Shown here one piece after another: positions 50,601 through 53,926 of a stretch of DNA of 64,000 nt. Each line of letters opens with the position of its first letter. Position 1 is the stretch's first letter. Made by a program: the position numbers and the translations under genes. The notes below the pieces were generated by a model that ran no database searches, was not told the origin of the DNA, and was given only the letters and a program-made list of their open reading frames with translations. This DNA comes from Agriotes lineatus (taxonomy: Eukaryota > Arthropoda > Insecta > Coleoptera > Elateridae): positions 62,001-126,000 of the forward strand of contig CALNHX010002993.1 in assembly GCA_940337035.1 (NCBI GenBank), read 5' to 3'.

Positions 50601-53230
50601 TATTCCATTGATATTATATATACTTAATTTGCATTTGATTTTTTGTTCTTTTTTTTACTTCAAATATTTCAAATATATTCTCAGTCAATATAAATAACAA
50701 TTTTAGGTAGCTAGTGAGCACCTAGTAACTGTTTTGCCTAAAATAATTACACTGTGCAGTAAACTAATAGAATTTTTTTTTTGAAGGTACAAGTTAATCC
50801 TGGAGACCTTGGGCATCGAAGGAGTCAAGCGGGTATCCCCACATTGCATCTGTTTGGTCAGAGAGATGAAATAGACTACTTCTCTGAGTCCGAGTCGGAA
50901 ATTGGAGGCTCTGGTGTCAATATTCTGATAGGCCGTAGGCCAAACATATCTGACAGTAGTGTGTTAAGAAGAGCTGCTCGCAACAAAGTAGCTGCCTTAG
51001 CAGCACCAAGCGCTACAACAACATCCATGGACTTATTGGGAAGCATTCTAGATACACAGGCCAAGTTCCATTCGAAAAACAGTATTATATCCGTTAGGAG
51101 TGATGGTAGTCTTAAGATCGATGTTGATAAAAAGCTTCCTCTGAAAGACAAGCGGAAAGATATTCAGGGCAGTGGTGCTCGAATGCGTCAGACACCTATG
51201 GCACCCAACACTACAACAAATGGAGGTATGTAGAAGATGTTCTTCATATTTTTTTTAAATAATTTTCATCATAAAGTTAAAATGACTCATTTCATAATAA
51301 GAAAATGCGAATAATGTTGTGGTCTTCACCTAGGATCTCCCAATACCTCAACTGCTAATCAGTACAGGGATGAAACAAGTTGCCCGAATTATGACAATAG
51401 TGTGCCAACATCAACTGTGGGATCTTCTGATATGGGAAGTCTGGATAGCTACAGACAACAGGATGACGAAGGTCCTCAAGACTATTCACTAAGCCGGATG
51501 TATAACATGTGTGATGGAAATGATGCAAAAGATAAAAAAAAGAATACCGAAGAAGATTCAAAAGAAACGCCAGAGGAAAGCACTCCTGCAGCAAACAGCG
51601 ATTCTGAGCTTGACATCTATAGTGACATTGAATCTGTCAGTACAAGCAAAGTTGAAGATTCTGACATCAAATATCCTTCTCCAGCTCCAGTGGAAGCAGC
51701 AAGCGTAACGAATGCTGCAGATGAGGACAACGAGAGTGACACTGACCTTATTATTGATACGGAAAAGTCTGATCCAGACAAGTATGATCCAGCAGCAATT
51801 TTTGACAGTGATGATGAAGATACCAAGGAAGAAGCAGTGACATCTACGAGTGAGGCAGTTACGACCACAAAACATTCTGATTTTGCCCCATCAGCTTGGA
51901 ACTCCTCCGAAATTCAGTCAGAAACTGTACAATCCACCAACCAAAATGATTTCCAACATCCTTCCATGCTAATGGATGACAAACAAATGGATGACGAAAA
52001 TGAGGAACCTGAAGATGATGACTGCCCGAATTTCAGCATTTATTCAAGTGAAAGTATTAACTTAGCTAAAAGTACAGATCTCAGTATGTTGATTGCACCA
52101 AGCAATATTGAAGAAAAGGAAGATAAGGAAGAAAAAGAAAAAGCAGACGATTCTCAACCCATTACAATTTCAGAGGAGAATAATGCTCATGTTGATAATG
52201 ATTCTCACCCTAAACCTAAAACGACTAACAAAGTTGACTCTGGTTTGTACAGTGAGAATAATTCCGATGTTGATAATGATCCTTACCCTAAACCTCAAAC
52301 AACTAATGAAGTTCTTTCTAGTTTGTACAGTGGAGATAATGCTGATGTTGGTAATAATTCCCATCCTAAACCTAAAACAAGTAAGAAAGTTCATTCTGGT
52401 TTATACAGTGATTCAGAAGACGAATCAGTAGTGAAGATTATGCCTCAAAAACCATTTGGTATTGGAGATATAAGGGCCATGACGGAGGATATCAGTGAAG
52501 AAGAAAGAAGTTACACACCATGTTTAGATGAAAAAGAGCCAATTAGAGAAGGCTTGGAAGGTTTAGATACTGAAATGATTTCAGACGATGACAAAAATGA
52601 CTTTGAGGAAGCTCAGGAACAAGAACAAGAACAAGAATTGAAAACTGCCTCAGATGGTGATGCTTTAGAAATCAATGCTAAGGAATCCGAACTTGACTTT
52701 ACCCGTCCTGAAGATTGCGAGGAGGGTGAAATAATTGATAAATTAAAATCAAAAAGGCCAGAAGAAGCTCCCAAAGAGCCAGAAGATCCTGAGCCTTCAC
52801 CCAATTCCAAAGAAAAAGATACAAACAACAAAGAAGATGATGGGAGTAATAAAGAACCTGTCTTCAAAAAATTGAGCAAAAATAACAAAGAGCGCAACTA
52901 TCGAGACAAGGAAAATAAAGATCGAAGCAAGTCAAAGGAAAAGAAAGACAAATCAAATAAGGAAAACAGAAAGGAAAAGAAGAAGGAGAAGCGCAAGGAA
53001 ATTCCTCGTTACGATGTGAGAACTATCGTGGAGTCTAAACCTAAAAGGGATAAATTTGGCAGGGATCCAACACGACGTTGTTCTTACTCGTCAAGCAAGT
53101 CTGCAACACCACCTCGCCGATTTGGAAGAGACGATGCGAATAGAAGATCGGGGTCTAGATCTAGCCGCTCAATGACTCCTAGAAGATTTGCAAGAGATGT
53201 TCGGCGGAGGTCAGGTTCTGGTTCTAGCAG
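8486..53230 (+). CDS. PHRF1: PHD and RING finger domain protein 1 orthologue (5' part; gene continues past the window)
   Basis: CDS join(8486-8674, 8835-9556, 44637-45069, 50787-51225, 51334-53230), 3680 bases, 1226 complete codons and no stop. Order: acidic Ser/Asp-rich N-terminus (1-140), RING (about 143-187), PHD (227-271), basic LIPRTRQTERIRTR and K/R-rich block (305-448), a conserved DLLGSIL region (449-594), a long acidic low-complexity part with a 26-residue triple repeat, then a K/E-rich and RS-rich tail. In vertebrates PHRF1 is a nuclear protein with E3 ligase activity that also binds the phosphorylated RNA polymerase II CTD; that role is transferred by homology. Intron phases agree at all four junctions across introns of 160 bases, 35 kb, 5.7 kb and 108 bases. 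The last exon ends at a strong CAG|GTAAGT donor, so the CTD-binding C-terminus lies beyond 64000. Confidence 0.9.
8835..9556 (+). CDS. PHRF1: PHRF1 exon with RING and PHD fingers
   Basis: Acceptor TGTTACAG at 8834. RING at 9072-9205: CPIC..., C-D-H, FCAEC and a terminal CPVDR, where Asp replaces the usual last Cys as in known PHRF1 proteins. PHD at 9324-9458: CEVCG, LLLCDGCDLAYHLDCL, WLCPGC. Both zinc fingers have a full ligand set for their type. The exon ends CCTAG|GTGAAT at 9556 with two bases of an Arg codon left over, matched by the A that opens the exon at 44637. Confidence 0.93.
9557..10238. other. Start of the 35 kb PHRF1 intron, AT-rich
   Basis: No transposon ends or open frames recognised. 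The intron runs from 9557 to 44636. Confidence 0.6.
10241..10459. mobile_element. Palindromic MITE, TA target duplication
   Basis: Ends are CAGTAGCAGCTATTACCATA and its complement, flanked by TA on both sides (10239-10240, 10460-10461). The arms contain TTTTCAGTGACTAAAATGAA in both orientations, plus an extra inner copy. TA duplication and CAGT-like ends suggest a Tc1/mariner-mobilised MITE. The right half recurs at about 25640-25722. Confidence 0.8.
10515..10690. repeat. Repeat block shared in inverse with 25286-25410
   Basis: GCTACTGTAAGATAAAACGTCG, GAGCGAAATGCCATTATAAGC, GCAAATAATGATGCATTTCTCTCACTTATAATATAATCTACTATT match the reverse complement at 25286-25410. It abuts the MITE family at 10241 and is probably part of a longer element. 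Confidence 0.6.
10736..11169. mobile_element. MITE, AAAGTACATTTTTTTTCT termini, copy 1
   Basis: Inverted ends TAAAGTACATTTTTTTTCT and AGAAAAAAAAACGTACTTTA bound about 430 bp, the outer TA being the likely target duplication. Internally identical in order to the copy at 23146-23572 (GGGGATAAGTTGCATTCC, GGTCCCTAGTTTTAATAATG, CTACCAACACGAGGTATAAA). No coding capacity. Confidence 0.85.
11300..11880. repeat. Degenerate GGTTAGGT / CACAAAATATCAAAAT array
   Basis: About ten imperfect units combine AAACTCAAAATAGGTTAGGTT with CACAAAATATCAAAA. GGTTAGG resembles the insect telomere repeat TTAGG, but the unit is much longer and decayed, so it is an interspersed satellite-like block. A smaller piece lies at 23590-23745. 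Confidence 0.75.
11970..12105. mobile_element. Foldback element with CpG-rich loop
   Basis: Arms GAGCATTAATTC...CGTTCCAACAACGTC and GACGTTGTTGGAATGC...GAATTAATGCTC pair over about 60 bases around GCCCGTGCGGGACGCGAGGGC. No ORF. Class undetermined. Confidence 0.8.
12485..12610. mobile_element. Foldback element
   Basis: GCACTATGGGCATTATGAGC / AGAGCCC on the left pairs with GGGCTCTTATTTTACTCATAATGCCC on the right around a GC-rich loop (CCTCGGGCCAAAGGCCCTCGG). Confidence 0.75.
13035..13722 (-). repeat. Interspersed repeat, copy B
   Basis: Second copy of the repeat at 6905-7585 in the same orientation. An internal stretch GGATCAGTTTTTGAAAAAATCG is tandemly duplicated here (13380-13424) but single in copy A. 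Confidence 0.75.
13723..14440. other. AT-rich intron sequence, no gene recognised
   Basis: A 99-codon open stretch at 13744-14043 has no recognisable domain and skewed AT codons. No transposon boundary seen. Confidence 0.5.
14440..14910. repeat. Direct duplication of about 170 bp with inner palindrome
   Basis: Copy 1 (about 14444-14610) and copy 2 (about 14735-14908) share TTTATTGATGAAGATAAAATATTGAACAAT, then the hairpin CGTTTGATTGCC...GGCAATCAAAC with a GCAAAACTCGGCTCACCGCC loop, then AAGATGCTCATAATCAAACTTGTATCGTTAA. Copy 2 has about 20 extra bases. Confidence 0.8.
14911..16075. other. Intron sequence, only a small hairpin seen
   Basis: AAAGAGCATAGA (15658) pairs with TCTATGCTCTTT (ending about 15702). 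Otherwise no gene or element could be defined. Confidence 0.5.
16076..16323. mobile_element. Palindromic MITE, GGGGCCATAATTATATATAA ends
   Basis: Left arm GGGGCCATAATTATATATAA, CGGCAATGAGATAACATGAA and the right arm TTCATGTTATCTCATTGCTG, TTATATATAATTGTGGCCCC are near-complementary over about 100 bases. It abuts the LINE that follows, so the first ~37 codons of that open frame are MITE sequence. Confidence 0.8.
16211..18280 (+). CDS. Reverse transcriptase ORF of a 5'-truncated LINE
   Basis: Open for 689 codons with no interruption. LINE coding sequence starts after about 16324; the upstream part is the adjoining MITE. RT blocks in order: WKQAVIIPLPK, YKDLRPISILPVLSKVFEKI, EFQSGFKPEHSC, LLDFSKAFDT, SGVPQGSILGPLFFSIY, then the catalytic MYADD at 17441-17452 and LLNPNKS. 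The C-terminal region ends with YKLYNAVPADFKSLSVISFK, typical of Jockey/CR1-superfamily LINEs. The apurinic endonuclease and any ORF1 are missing, so it cannot be autonomous. All catalytic Asp residues remain, suggesting a fairly young insertion. Clade assignment is tentative. Confidence 0.9.
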   Translation: MSSLLEYLLLCLSLSYSSNMSYFLVHVISLLLYIIVAPSVLFRILYIYLPWVTDNIKLLMKLRNKAKSKFRKTKNVNHWHYYKTLRNFTSTALCNEKKAYFEHKLRNSNTKSFWNNLKILQLSNSNNNNIPLHLNKPDEIHKYFIDSIPQQTYDPDLINFYNSNTVNNMNTVFRFRTVDAGVIFKILNNLQSKSFGLDGLNTHMIKLCCPTIVQYITHIINCCITENVFPDAWKQAVIIPLPKCSEPKTYKDLRPISILPVLSKVFEKILHGQLQEHLIHYNLIPEFQSGFKPEHSCTTSLLNVTDDIFKATDYGELSLLILLDFSKAFDTLIHSLLFSILHYIGLEQNSIYLIISYFSNRTQCVKVWDQISPQALTTSGVPQGSILGPLFFSIYTSQLFQSINSCKVHMYADDMQLCYSFKPNDLQLALSNINNDLIKVHDISSKHSLLLNPNKSLVLLFGRKNVCSKVKDAINLVINGSRIPVVDQGKNLGLVMDNTFRYREQVANNVQRSYAALRILYPHKPYLSKTAKTILCNSLVLSQFTYCAPVYGPCLDASDRGRIQRVQNSCLRYIFGIRKYDHISHKLKETGWLNMKNRFTLQTVTLYHKIILHKKPSYLHRRISFRTDVHNLNIRNKGLITPPLHTTALFERSFSYCAYKLYNAVPADFKSLSVISFKKHMRRHLFESQ
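16324..18660 (+). mobile_element. 5'-truncated LINE with (ATT)n tail
   Basis: Includes the RT ORF, a 380-base 3' UTR and a terminal ATTATT microsatellite (18636-18660), a tail type used by several Jockey/CR1-group LINEs. The next bases are the duplicated target of a hAT insertion. Confidence 0.85.
18667..19457. mobile_element. Non-autonomous hAT element with 8-bp target duplication
   Basis: Starts TAGGGTTTCCAAGTCCCGGG and ends CCCGGGACTGGAAACCCTA (791 bp). ATACCGGG flanks it on both sides (18659-18666, 19458-19465), the 8 bp duplication that defines hAT. Subterminal regions carry about eight copies of (T/G)CCCGGGAC, likely transposase-binding sites. Confidence 0.93.
18829..19068 (-). pseudogene. 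BED-type zinc finger relic inside the hAT element
   Basis: The 79-residue minus-strand frame has SIWRQF, LAKCK, RGSLTKELHKHF: the aromatic, Cys and His positions of a BED finger, the N-terminal DNA-binding domain of hAT transposases. The second Cys is lost (CKVGS) and the frame stops shortly after, so only a fragment of a former transposase remains. Confidence 0.6.
19461..19736. mobile_element. Palindromic MITE, CCGGGTGTCTTAAAATGAA ends, TA duplication
   Basis: CCGGGTGTCTTAAAATGAAT on the left and ATTCATTTTAAGACACCCCG on the right, flanked by TA (19459-19460, 19737-19738). Arms pair over most of the element. The core (ATTGGCAAGACTGTAAGTCTA) is shared with 54029-54200. The hAT element at 18667 inserted exactly at its left end. 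Confidence 0.88.
19740..20270. other. Intron sequence, no gene recognised
   Basis: Contains a GC-richer patch (20040-20200, GGCCTTCACAGGCCCTTTTTGCC) that looks repeat-derived but matches nothing else in the window. Confidence 0.4.
20270..20595. mobile_element. Foldback element with GGAGACCGAT arms
   Basis: AAGGAGACCGATCCCCATGC (about 20281) and GCATGGCGATCGGTCTCCTT (about 20557) are inverted. The pairing continues inward through GATATTTCCGGCTTTTTAGTAG and its diverged complement. About 100-base arms, no ORF. Confidence 0.7.
20713..20845. mobile_element. Foldback element with CpG-rich loop
   Basis: CCGCTGGATTGTTTAGAAAATACGCCC and GGGCGTATTTTCTAAACAATCCAGCG are perfect inverted copies; pairing extends outward to CTTGCCGATAAT / ATTATCGAAGCAAG. 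The GAGGGCGAAGC loop resembles those of the foldbacks at 11970 and 12485. Confidence 0.85.
21115..21485. mobile_element. MITE with GTGTAAGGTACCGCCATT inverted ends
   Basis: Outer GTCACTA and inner GTGTAAGGTACCGCCATT occur inverted at both ends. A second, partial copy in the opposite orientation lies at 54319-54575, sharing GCACTGCTGTAAA and ATTTTCTTTTTGGTG-type interior. Confidence 0.75.
21742..22149. mobile_element. MITE with GGTGCGTTCAGATGAC ends
   Basis: GGTGCGTTCAGATGACCGCAGCAGCTG at the left and CAGCAGCTGTGTTGTCTGAACGCGCC at the right are inverted. About 408 bp, non-coding. Class not decided. Confidence 0.75.
22223..22785. mobile_element. MITE with CACTTGTACTCATAAAAATG ends, TA duplication
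   Basis: CACTTGTACTCATAAAAATGGAATAC is inverted at the right end (GTATTCCATTTTTATGAGCACAAGTG), with TA on both outer sides (22221-22222, 22786-22787). 563 bp, no transposase. Confidence 0.8.
23146..23572. mobile_element. MITE, AAAGTACATTTTTTTTCT termini, copy 2
   Basis: Same family as 10736-11169 with nearly the same length and order. It differs by an internal replaced block around 23320-23400 that includes a GATGATGATGATGA run. Confidence 0.85.
23590..23745. repeat. GGTTAGGT / CACAAAATATCAAAA block, second copy
   Basis: Matches part of 11640-11880, including the TGCAACGGAGGTAAATTAAAA lead-in. Confidence 0.6.
23812..24080 (+). repeat. Repeat ending in (GACA)n(GGAC)n
   Basis: Starts with the 70-base module ATGTGTAGTTCAAAACGTGACC...CCGCCACTGTGCTA also found inverted at 41203-41272 and 42704-42773. 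It ends in a microsatellite (GACA)4-5 then (GGAC)4 at 24033-24069. Confidence 0.75.
24081..25285. other. Intron sequence with one palindrome (24568-24632)
   Basis: CTCGGAGCCTTAAAAATACTCGGCAC pairs imperfectly with GTGCCTCGTATTTTAATATGGCTCC. No gene seen; open stretches at 24262, 24469 and 25022 have no recognisable domains. Confidence 0.45.
25286..25410. repeat. Inverted counterpart of 10515-10690
   Basis: Reverse complement of the block next to the MITE at 10241, including TATATTATAAGTGAGAGAAATGC and ATACGACGTTTTATCTTACAGCAG. Confidence 0.6.
25487..25625. mobile_element. Palindrome with TGTCAAATTCGAGGTT core
   Basis: GGCAGTACTG / CAGTGCTACC ends and inverted GTCTATGTCAAATTCGAGGTT / AATGACGAATTTGACATAG. 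The same core occurs in 19461-19736, 27275-27466 and 54029-54200, pointing to a family of foldbacks. Confidence 0.7.
25640..25722. repeat. Half copy of the 10241 MITE
   Basis: GTGAATAAAACTTCATTTTAGTCACTGAAAACAGTTGTATAAT and GGTAATAGGCGCTACTGTA equal the right half of 10241-10459. Confidence 0.75.
25740..26798. other. AT-rich intron sequence, no gene recognised
   Basis: No open frame, RNA gene or element end that I can support. Confidence 0.5.
26799..26882. repeat. Palindrome, GCCGGCGAG ends
   Basis: GGCTCGCCGAAGTTTCATTATGAATAGTAC pairs with GTACTATTCATAATGAAACTCCGGCGAG around a 12-base loop. Confidence 0.8.
26953..27005. repeat. Near-perfect 53-bp palindrome with almost no loop
   Basis: GTGGCTGGTGGAAGGGGAGG then ATGTATAATACAT then CCTTCCCTTCCACCAGCCAC; only one or two mismatches. 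Confidence 0.85.
27275..27466. mobile_element. Palindromic MITE, ACGGATGTTCCA ends, TA duplication
   Basis: TA|ACGGATGTTC at the left and GAACACCCGT|TA at the right; CTGGGCGGCTATGGAAATTCAAACGTACGAAT pairs with the right arm. The core GGAATTTGACATCGACTTACAG is the same family core as at 25487. Confidence 0.8.
27640..27860 (-). pseudogene. Decayed LINE reverse transcriptase fragment
   Basis: Minus strand reads NKMRIAFLDTSAALYNI and later NVEGNVRIN, matching the RT block that normally has FxDxxxAFD and YxxxxxxVR. Catalytic residues are partly lost and frames broken. Confidence 0.5.
28270..29557 (-). mobile_element. RTE-like LINE fragment (RT), several frameshifts
   Basis: Three minus-strand frames (29557-29282, 29121-28822, 28683-28273) give in order WNLGILCPLHKKGDQ and SNYRGITLLNAIYKI; GLRQGDALACLLFNI; then LIIPVLKYGSKAWILTKNDE and FERKILRRVYGP. 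This is the usual order of RT motifs and the C-terminal region in RTE-type LINEs. The catalytic xADD box between frames 2 and 3 is disrupted. Dead copy. Confidence 0.8.
29558..29650 (-). pseudogene. LINE A fragment, 3' side of a foldback
   Basis: Minus strand encodes EQWKMAVLVPLYKKGEK-like sequence in shifting frames, a second copy of the RT block already present in the adjoining LINE. It continues the LINE whose 5' part lies at 30985-31620, beyond the foldback. Confidence 0.55.
29651..29982. other. AT-rich filler between LINE A and the foldback
   Basis: Begins AAGGTGTATCAGAAATACATG, which resembles a DNA-element terminus, but no partner end was found. Confidence 0.4.
29983..30963. mobile_element. 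981-bp foldback with arrays of a GGATAGTTTGTAAACTAGCC dyad
   Basis: Ends TGTTACGGTTAAAGTGTTTA and TAAACACTTTAACCGTAACA, flanked by TA (29981-29982, 30964-30965). Arms of about 330 bases are nearly complementary. About ten copies of a 20-base near-palindrome, consensus GGMTAGTTTGTAAACTAKCC, are spread through both arms. The 300-base centre is unique. No ORF. It splits a LINE. Confidence 0.88.
30985..31620 (-). pseudogene. LINE A fragment, 5' side of the foldback
   Basis: Minus strand near 31080-30985 reads EEVVTHLKNGKCPRGN and FKKNGGKA, the start of the RT domain of an RTE-like LINE. Frames are broken and an ATT microsatellite expansion interrupts it. Confidence 0.6.
31786..34680 (-). mobile_element. 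RTE-like LINE, endonuclease plus RT, broken into six frames
   Basis: Minus-strand frames in order: 34442-33924 endonuclease (LATWNIRSL, ISETKKKG, VYGPDD, AGDLNSRVG); 33711-33460 with the catalytic SDHYLV; 33444-33043 linker (AWWNEGTKNKVKKKKEYW); 32958-32452 RT (KNGKAPGYDKI, NNYRGITLL, FRKGHSAQDH, AFIDLNKAFDRV); 32464-32279 (GLRQGGVMSPVLF); 32274-31786 (CAFADDVAI, FEYLGVTI). Endonuclease and RT motifs are almost complete, but at least five frame breaks make it inactive. Its 5' part continues at 35020-35465. Confidence 0.88.
34690..35020 (-). mobile_element. Insertion splitting the LINE ORF1 region
   Basis: About 330 bases separate two parts of the same LINE 5' region. It holds a minus-strand frame 34875-34687 (SPPKKQSKCVSLTSAEKHI), which resembles the N-terminus of proteins encoded by insect DNA elements. 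Inverted similarity (TCGAGTCAG) lies at both edges. Class undetermined. Confidence 0.4.
35020..35465 (-). pseudogene. RTE-like LINE 5' ORF fragment
   Basis: Minus strand reads ENESELQRDEKIQVVLRDLG, then WSKKVEILKETKKLRGTKIY and REIQMQRKELIKYMKEIRAE. The lysine-rich coiled-coil pattern with a later YNKIIMNGNTYSLEQ is common at the N-terminus of insect endonuclease-RT proteins. Confidence 0.65.
35595..36677 (-). CDS. LINE reverse transcriptase, C-terminal 360 codons
   Basis: Uninterrupted from the DFEKAFD box to the end. Contains the catalytic FADD and the maturation-type C-terminal segment. It reads as the downstream part of one RT gene whose first half is in another frame (37625-36831). Confidence 0.8.
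   Translation of the reverse strand: MDFEKAFDRVPIQRLIAKLDHLGIRGKLLKWIEDFLTNRNFCVRSGKSKSQPKLVRSGVPQGSVLSPTLFTLFMLDLRKVIKSNVLFFADDVKYFANPLTSSGQLQQDLDRIQEWTRNWLINLNASKCTILRFGANNPKTAYYTDGVSITTVSEQKDLGILVSSNLKWESHITGIVKTANSVIYMIRKAFQNLKPDTFVKIYKTYIRPLLEYGFQIWNPYFQTDITLIENVQRRATKLPQGFKRLEYPHRLELLKLPTLQQRRQRGDLIETFKILNNYYDCPELKSMFKLQSRTNLRGHKMHLLRTRAELNPRHNFLCNRIVSDWNKLPEEVTNATSINQFKNRLDKHYANNTTNTNTIQ
36831..37625 (-). CDS. LINE reverse transcriptase, N-terminal 264 codons (frameshifted)
   Basis: Starts within a basic linker (KPWVTREIKQTILRKKEVWN) and ends after PANYRPISLTCIAC where a frameshift turns the expected MEHIIVNQL continuation into a stop. Confidence 0.75.
   Translation of the reverse strand: MKKEILSLKQYTQEQDRRNGERNQEMRSNKRPTNKPWVTREIKQTILRKKEVWNNYRNGTNNVTYEDYTRLRNHCINQIRRSRAQFESNIIDSGDKAFYAYVKQNIASSISIPPVLRDPDGNLTTKQTKIANIFGDHFERTFLQEPEFNNRTILNTTPRVGNAISEIIIEENVVREILQNLKVDSAAGPDEIPSIILKNTAPMLSQPLTKIMHQSFQEGKLPQQWKENVVVPIYKKGDKLNPANYRPISLTCIACEPVNGAYYC
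37641..38155. other. AT-rich intron sequence, no gene recognised
   Basis: Nothing identifiable beyond a TA run at 38140-38155. Confidence 0.5.
38158..39246. mobile_element. 1.09-kb foldback, GCGGGTGAATATTCCAAAAC ends, TA duplication
   Basis: Arms of about 160 bases (38158-38320, 39090-39246) are near-perfect complements, with TA on each side. A second inverted pair sits inside (38343-38500, TCACATGCAAAT / ATTTGCATG), so another foldback is nested in it. No ORF. Confidence 0.85.
39512..39962. mobile_element. pogo/Tigger-like MITE
   Basis: CAGCAGACGCTCGATAAAGT at the left and GTTTACGTTATCGAGCATTTGCTG at the right, TA on both sides. The CAG...CTCGATAACGTAAAC terminus is the pattern of pogo/Tigger elements. 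Extra ACGTTATCG copies lie near the right end. 451 bp, no transposase. Confidence 0.7.
40165..41276. repeat. 1.1-kb direct repeat, copy 1
   Basis: From TTTTACTTTCCCATACCCAT to GTTTTGAACTACACATCTT. Collinear with copy 2 at about 95 percent by eye. Contains GTCTGTCTGTGTG, ACTCAAAAACGGATGAATCG and the TAGCACAGTGGCGGCTTGTC module. Open stretches in it look non-coding. Confidence 0.85.
41441..41495. repeat. 30-bp tandem duplication
   Basis: TAATTTAATTAACTTCTCTA plus GGCAG occurs at 41441-41465 and 41471-41495. Confidence 0.85.
41561..41632 (+). tRNA. tRNA-like pol III promoter segment (SINE head or pseudo-tRNA)
   Basis: TGCGGTAAGCGGTAAGCG resembles box A and GGTTCGATCCC (41612-41622) is a perfect box B with the T-loop. 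A TTTTTT run follows at once. The anticodon arm (GCGTG...CACGC) has a 9-base loop and the acceptor ends do not pair well, so it is not a functional tRNA. Confidence 0.45.
41634..42776. repeat. 1.1-kb direct repeat, copy 2
   Basis: Same as 40165-41276, with an expanded GTGTGTGGGTG microsatellite near 41775-41815 that explains its extra length. Confidence 0.85.
43060..44636. other. End of the 35 kb intron, AT-rich
   Basis: No element or gene recognised. A polypyrimidine-poor acceptor TAATTTAATAG ends at 44636. Confidence 0.5.
44637..45069 (+). CDS. PHRF1: PHRF1 exon, basic region
   Basis: Begins with A, completing the split Arg codon of the previous exon, then LIPRTRQTERIRTRIV, which follows the PHD in known PHRF1 proteins. 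The rest is strongly basic (KRKAIQKKPVKKHKRKCKKS, KKTRKYKKRRSRKAKKRKIQ), a likely nuclear localisation and nucleic-acid-binding segment, then KNRLARQLGICPP. Donor AAG|GTAATG, phase 0. Confidence 0.88.
45070..46300. other. PHRF1 intron, no gene recognised
   Basis: AT-rich. Weak similarity to LINE 3' regions at 45830-46230 cannot be supported. Confidence 0.4.
46300..46480 (-). pseudogene. Decayed LINE RT fragment
   Basis: Minus strand reads KKCEKVGLNINLTKIHS, the helix that follows the catalytic xADD box in RTE-like RTs, preceded by a broken CRYFT/ADD region. Confidence 0.45.
47015..47098 (-). tRNA. tRNA-like segment (SINE head or pseudo-tRNA)
   Basis: On the minus strand TGGCACAGTGGGTAGAATGCC fits box A and GGATCGAATCC (47039-47049) fits box B. 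The anticodon stem GACTTG/CAAGTC has a 7-base loop without the invariant T33. Probably a tRNA-derived SINE fragment. Confidence 0.45.
47600..48205 (-). pseudogene. RTE-like LINE 3' fragment
   Basis: Minus-strand frame contains TTFEYLRSVITEDGKMERDI, LLYGSETWVVQQNQKSELNA, MRYLRKIAGKTKFDRIRN and RRQLEWFGHITRMEPNRL, the C-terminal part of insect endonuclease-RT proteins. The 200-codon frame runs to 48285 but its first 30 residues are unrelated. Truncated before the RT catalytic box. Confidence 0.8.
48471..48657. mobile_element. Harbinger-type palindromic MITE, TTA duplication
   Basis: GGGCCGGTTGCAGAAAGCAA at the left and TTGCTTTCTGCAACCGGCCC at the right; TTA precedes and follows it (48468-48470, 48658-48660), the PIF/Harbinger target signature. 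Arms pair over about 70 bases with TGGTGTTAGCTAACG. Confidence 0.85.
48661..49740. other. Intron with a GC-rich patch at 49080-49400
   Basis: The patch (GGCGGTGCGGATCTTTTGGTG, CCCCCCCGTATTGGGGGG hairpin at 49246-49263, GTGTACACGATTCCGGTCGCC) looks like a transposon piece, but no second copy is present for comparison. Confidence 0.4.
49750..50242 (-). pseudogene. LINE endonuclease fragment
   Basis: Minus strand: RYYSKYITFNSKIIKI, then in another frame GPYGYGIRNKPGNKLISFIL, KKRSGKTIDVVTLYGKSKVE. The order fits the apurinic endonuclease region of insect LINEs (G-x-G-x-R-N-x-x-G then K-T-W-like then x-EID). Frameshifted and decayed. Confidence 0.6.
50787..51225 (+). CDS. PHRF1: PHRF1 exon, conserved DLLGSIL region
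   Basis: Acceptor TTTTGAAG at 50786, phase 0. TLHLFGQRDEIDYFSESES and, from 51030, DLLGSILDTQ with VRSDGSLKID match the segment of vertebrate PHRF1 that reads LSLFGDPYELDPF and DLLGSIL. Donor GGAG|GTATGT leaves one base that completes a Gly codon in the next exon. Confidence 0.88.
51334..53230 (+). CDS. PHRF1: PHRF1 large acidic and RS-rich exon
   Basis: Acceptor TTCACCTAG at 51333. 631 codons, no stop. Mostly disordered Ser/Asp/Glu-rich sequence with PDKYDPAAIFDSDDED (PHRF1-like YDP motif). A 26-residue repeat is present three times (52185-52418). Then an EDCEEGEIIDKLK box, a K/E-rich charged block (NNKERNYRDKENKDRSKSKE) and repeats of RRFGRD/RRFARD with SGSRSSRS, SR-protein-like. Ends at CAG|GTAAGT, phase 2, so more exons follow outside the window. 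Confidence 0.88.
52185..52418 (+). repeat. Coding 78-bp repeat, three units
   Basis: Units start at 52185, 52263 and 52341 and encode xDVDNDxHPKPKTTNKVxSG-type 26-mers in frame. Divergence between units is moderate, consistent with an older in-frame expansion. Confidence 0.9.
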
Positions 53231-53336
53231 GTAAGTTTTTAAAAAGGCACAATTTTCTTTAAAATTATTCTTTTATTAACTTGATAGAATCTAAAAATTT
53301 CGGATTTGGTCCATTTTCCCAATCAGGTTAAATGAC

Positions 53337-53676
53337 AAATAAATGTATAATAAACACACAGTTTTCCTCATAACATTATGATTTAAAGATAAGTTGTACA
53401 AGTAATGTGGCTACATGTTTCGGTTTAAAATATCTAAAACCAGCTTCATGCTAAAGACAAGGAGCAGAAGGGATTACGCCATAGACAAATAAACAATTAA
53501 ATACACATTAAAATGATTGTTTATTTGTCTATGGCGTAATCCCTTCTGCTCCTGTCTTTAGCCTGAAGATGGTTTTATATATTTTAAACCGAAACATGTA
53601 GTTACATTACTTGTACAAATTATCTTTGAATTACAATTTTATGAGGAAGACTGTGTGTTTATTATACATTTATTTA
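53337..53676. mobile_element. Foldback, AAATAAATGTATAATAAACA arms
   Basis: Two about 165-base arms pair almost perfectly around a few bases at 53505. They contain GGAGCAGAAGGGATTACGCC, GGTTTTA...CCGAAACATGTAG and the outer CACACAGTTTTCCTCATAA. It lies only 107 bases inside the intron donor. Confidence 0.88.
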
Positions 53677-53926
53677 ACAGTAATATCCCAAGTGCATTAA
53701 AATAGCCGATTAAATTTTGACGTTTTCTGTCAGAATGTTTTGCTAAGAAATTTGTTAAGTAAATTTGCCGCTTAACAAGGACAGCGTACATAAATCAAAC
53801 AAGTAGAGGCACTCACTGTCGGTTCCTTTGATGTCAAAATACCGATTTTGATGACCTTGAACGGCTCCTGGGGGGAGGGGTACTTTCCGATAATACTAAC
53901 AGATGGCGTCACTACTTTATCACATA

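Noticed and set aside
53337..53676. Hammerhead-like ribozyme (CTGAAGATGG...CCGAAAC)
   Set aside because: The CTGATGA core is not present and no stem III closes around it.
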